A stretch of 64,000 nt of DNA from Roseomonas fluvialis (GTDB taxonomy: Bacteria; Pseudomonadota; Alphaproteobacteria; Acetobacterales; Acetobacteraceae), in the NCBI RefSeq assembly GCF_022846615.1, contig NZ_AP025637.1, positions 1,818,501 to 1,882,500 on the forward strand. Direction: 5' to 3'. The position numbers were made by a program, and so were the translations under genes. The notes beneath the pieces are model-generated. The model was not told where the DNA came from. It saw only the letters and a list, made by a program, of their open reading frames with translations, and searched no databases. Shown here piece after piece: positions 63,046-64,000 of this stretch. Every line of letters starts with the position of its first letter. Positions within the stretch are counted from its first letter, which is position 1.

Positions 63046-64000
63046 TCAATCGGACGCCAGGGCCATTTCCTGGCGTTCGCCGAGACTCGCGGCGAGGGTG
63101 GCCAGGCTGCGCTGTCGTGCGCGAAAGGCAGCCAGGTCGGCGCCGCCCAGCCGCGCTGCTTGCTGCACATGCCGGGCCGGGTTCACCGCCCGGCCCGCGA
63201 CGGCAACCTCGTAGTGCAGGTGCGGGCCGGTCGACAGGCCGGTTGAGCCCACCGCGCCGATCACATCGCCCTGGCGCACGCGGCGCCCGGGTCCGACGCC
63301 GCGTGCGAAGCGCGAGAGGTGGGCGTAGCGGGTCTCGACCCCATTGGCGTGGCGCAGGCGCACCATGAGCCCGTAGCCTCCCTCGCGACGGGCCGAGACC
63401 ACCGTGCCGTCGGCGGCGGCGAAGACGCGCGTGCCGGTCGGCGCGGCGAAGTCGATGCCTTGGTGCATGCGGTTGAAGCCAAGGACCGGGTGCGAGCGCA
63501 TGCCATAGCCCGAGGAGATACGAGCGCCGTCAAGCGGCGTGCGCAGGAAGCTTCGGCGCAGGCTGCGGCCGTCACGATCGAACCAGTCGGTCTCGCCGCG
63601 CGCGGATCTGTGGCGCCAGATCTCGATGACACGGCTGGAGAGCGTGAGGCGCGCGCCGAGGATCTGCCCGTGTCCCAGGATGTCCCCCTCGCTGTCGCGG
63701 AAGCGTTCGAACAGGATCGAGAAACGGTCGCCGGGCTGCAGGTCACGCTGGAAGTCGACCTGGTGGCCAAGGATGCGGATCAGCGAAAGCGCCAGGCCGG
63801 GCGGGAGGCCGGCGCGGGTCATGGCCGGGAACAAGCCGCCATCGACCGTGCCCTCGGCGCGTGCGGCAAAGCGCTGGCGGGGGGCGATGAGCTGTTCGGC
63901 GCGCCAGGTTCCGTTGGCGGCGCGGCGTGTGCGGATGGTGCGGCCGGGTTCGGGCTCGACCTCGATCTCAAGCAGGATCGCGGGGTCGGACGTAGTAAGG
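63046..64000 (-). CDS. M23-family metallopeptidase, 5' end outside window
   Basis: The 3' part of a LytM/M23 peptidoglycan endopeptidase gene; the frame is open to the window edge (last full codon starts at 63996), so at least 317 residues are here and the N-terminus is missing. The zinc site is H-QGID in MRSHPVLGFNRMHQGIDFAAPTGTRVFAAADGTVV (about 63410-63512) and HLHYE in GAVGSTGLSTGPHLHYEVAVAGRAVNPARHVQ (about 63150-63245). Both metal motifs and the VGPGRRVRQGDVIG approach are intact, so it is probably catalytically active. Upstream of the domain is a region rich in hydrophobic strands (ILLEIEVEPEPGRTIR, VDFQRDLQPGDRFSILFERF), as in the OapA/LysM-like N-terminal domains of YebA/MepM. It would act in the periplasm on the cell wall. 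Confidence 0.9.
   Translation of the reverse strand, partial: LTTSDPAILLEIEVEPEPGRTIRTRRAANGTWRAEQLIAPRQRFAARAEGTVDGGLFPAMTRAGLPPGLALSLIRILGHQVDFQRDLQPGDRFSILFERFRDSEGDILGHGQILGARLTLSSRVIEIWRHRSARGETDWFDRDGRSLRRSFLRTPLDGARISSGYGMRSHPVLGFNRMHQGIDFAAPTGTRVFAAADGTVVSARREGGYGLMVRLRHANGVETRYAHLSRFARGVGPGRRVRQGDVIGAVGSTGLSTGPHLHYEVAVAGRAVNPARHVQQAARLGGADLAAFRARQRSLATLAASLGERQEMALASD

Overview
This is a GC-rich (about 70% by eye), densely packed chromosomal segment from an alphaproteobacterium, most likely of the Acetobacteraceae (Roseomonas-like). The pointers are the genes themselves: DUF4167 beside prmC and clpB, DUF1178 and a small glutaredoxin beside ubiG and lysC, a PurS-type purine pathway with BolA and a CGFS glutaredoxin behind purL, a fused CysN/CysC, and a DUF4096 transposase-like protein. 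I recognise no rRNA, tRNA, CRISPR array or prophage. Taxonomy is an inference from gene content and composition, not from a marker search. All function calls come from reading motifs, without database searches.

Layout. 1-3.5 kb: end of cysS, a DUF305 protein, a TrmJ-type RNA methylase, a tiny membrane protein and rpsD. 3.5-4.9 kb: a methyltransferase gene with a suspicious in-frame stop and a gene-poor stretch. 4.9-9.5 kb: a cysteine-dioxygenase-like cupin, then a translationally coupled run of EamA exporter, DadA-type oxidase and two proteins I cannot name. 9.5-13.2 kb: sulfate activation (cysD, fused cysNC) divergent from cysQ. 13.2-18.4 kb: thioesterase, SDR, GNAT, a four-repeat secreted protein, a lipocalin and a deacetylase. 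18.5-25.8 kb: cydDC, a radical SAM protein, an OmpA-like lipoprotein, recQ and a secreted unknown.

26-39.7 kb holds the purine genes, nearly all on the minus strand: purB, purC, purS, a small membrane protein and purQ, then purL, bolA and grxD. purQ and purL are separated by about 6.3 kb of unrelated genes (28.8-35.0 kb). This interruption carries a DUF4096 transposase-like gene, a conspicuously AT-rich gene fusing an ABC/AAA-type ATPase to a Toprim/DUF4435-like nuclease domain (a candidate single-gene anti-phage system of the OLD/PARIS kind), a class II aldolase, an MFS transporter, a peptidoglycan-binding protein and a membrane protein. Two copies of a 54-base double-hairpin repeat flank the aldolase.

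39.8-64 kb is mostly housekeeping: a TerC/YjbE membrane protein, a trypsin-like protease, radC, map, a methyltransferase, a four-domain rhodanese, comF, grxC, DUF1178, a secreted unknown, ubiG, lysC, a nitronate monooxygenase, a RodZ-like protein, ispG, the coupled hisS-prfA-prmC run, DUF4167, a MOSC protein, clpB, and an M23 peptidase cut by the window edge. A CIRCE-like inverted repeat lies between grxC and DUF1178. Several genes have readable sigma70-like promoters with 17-base spacers.
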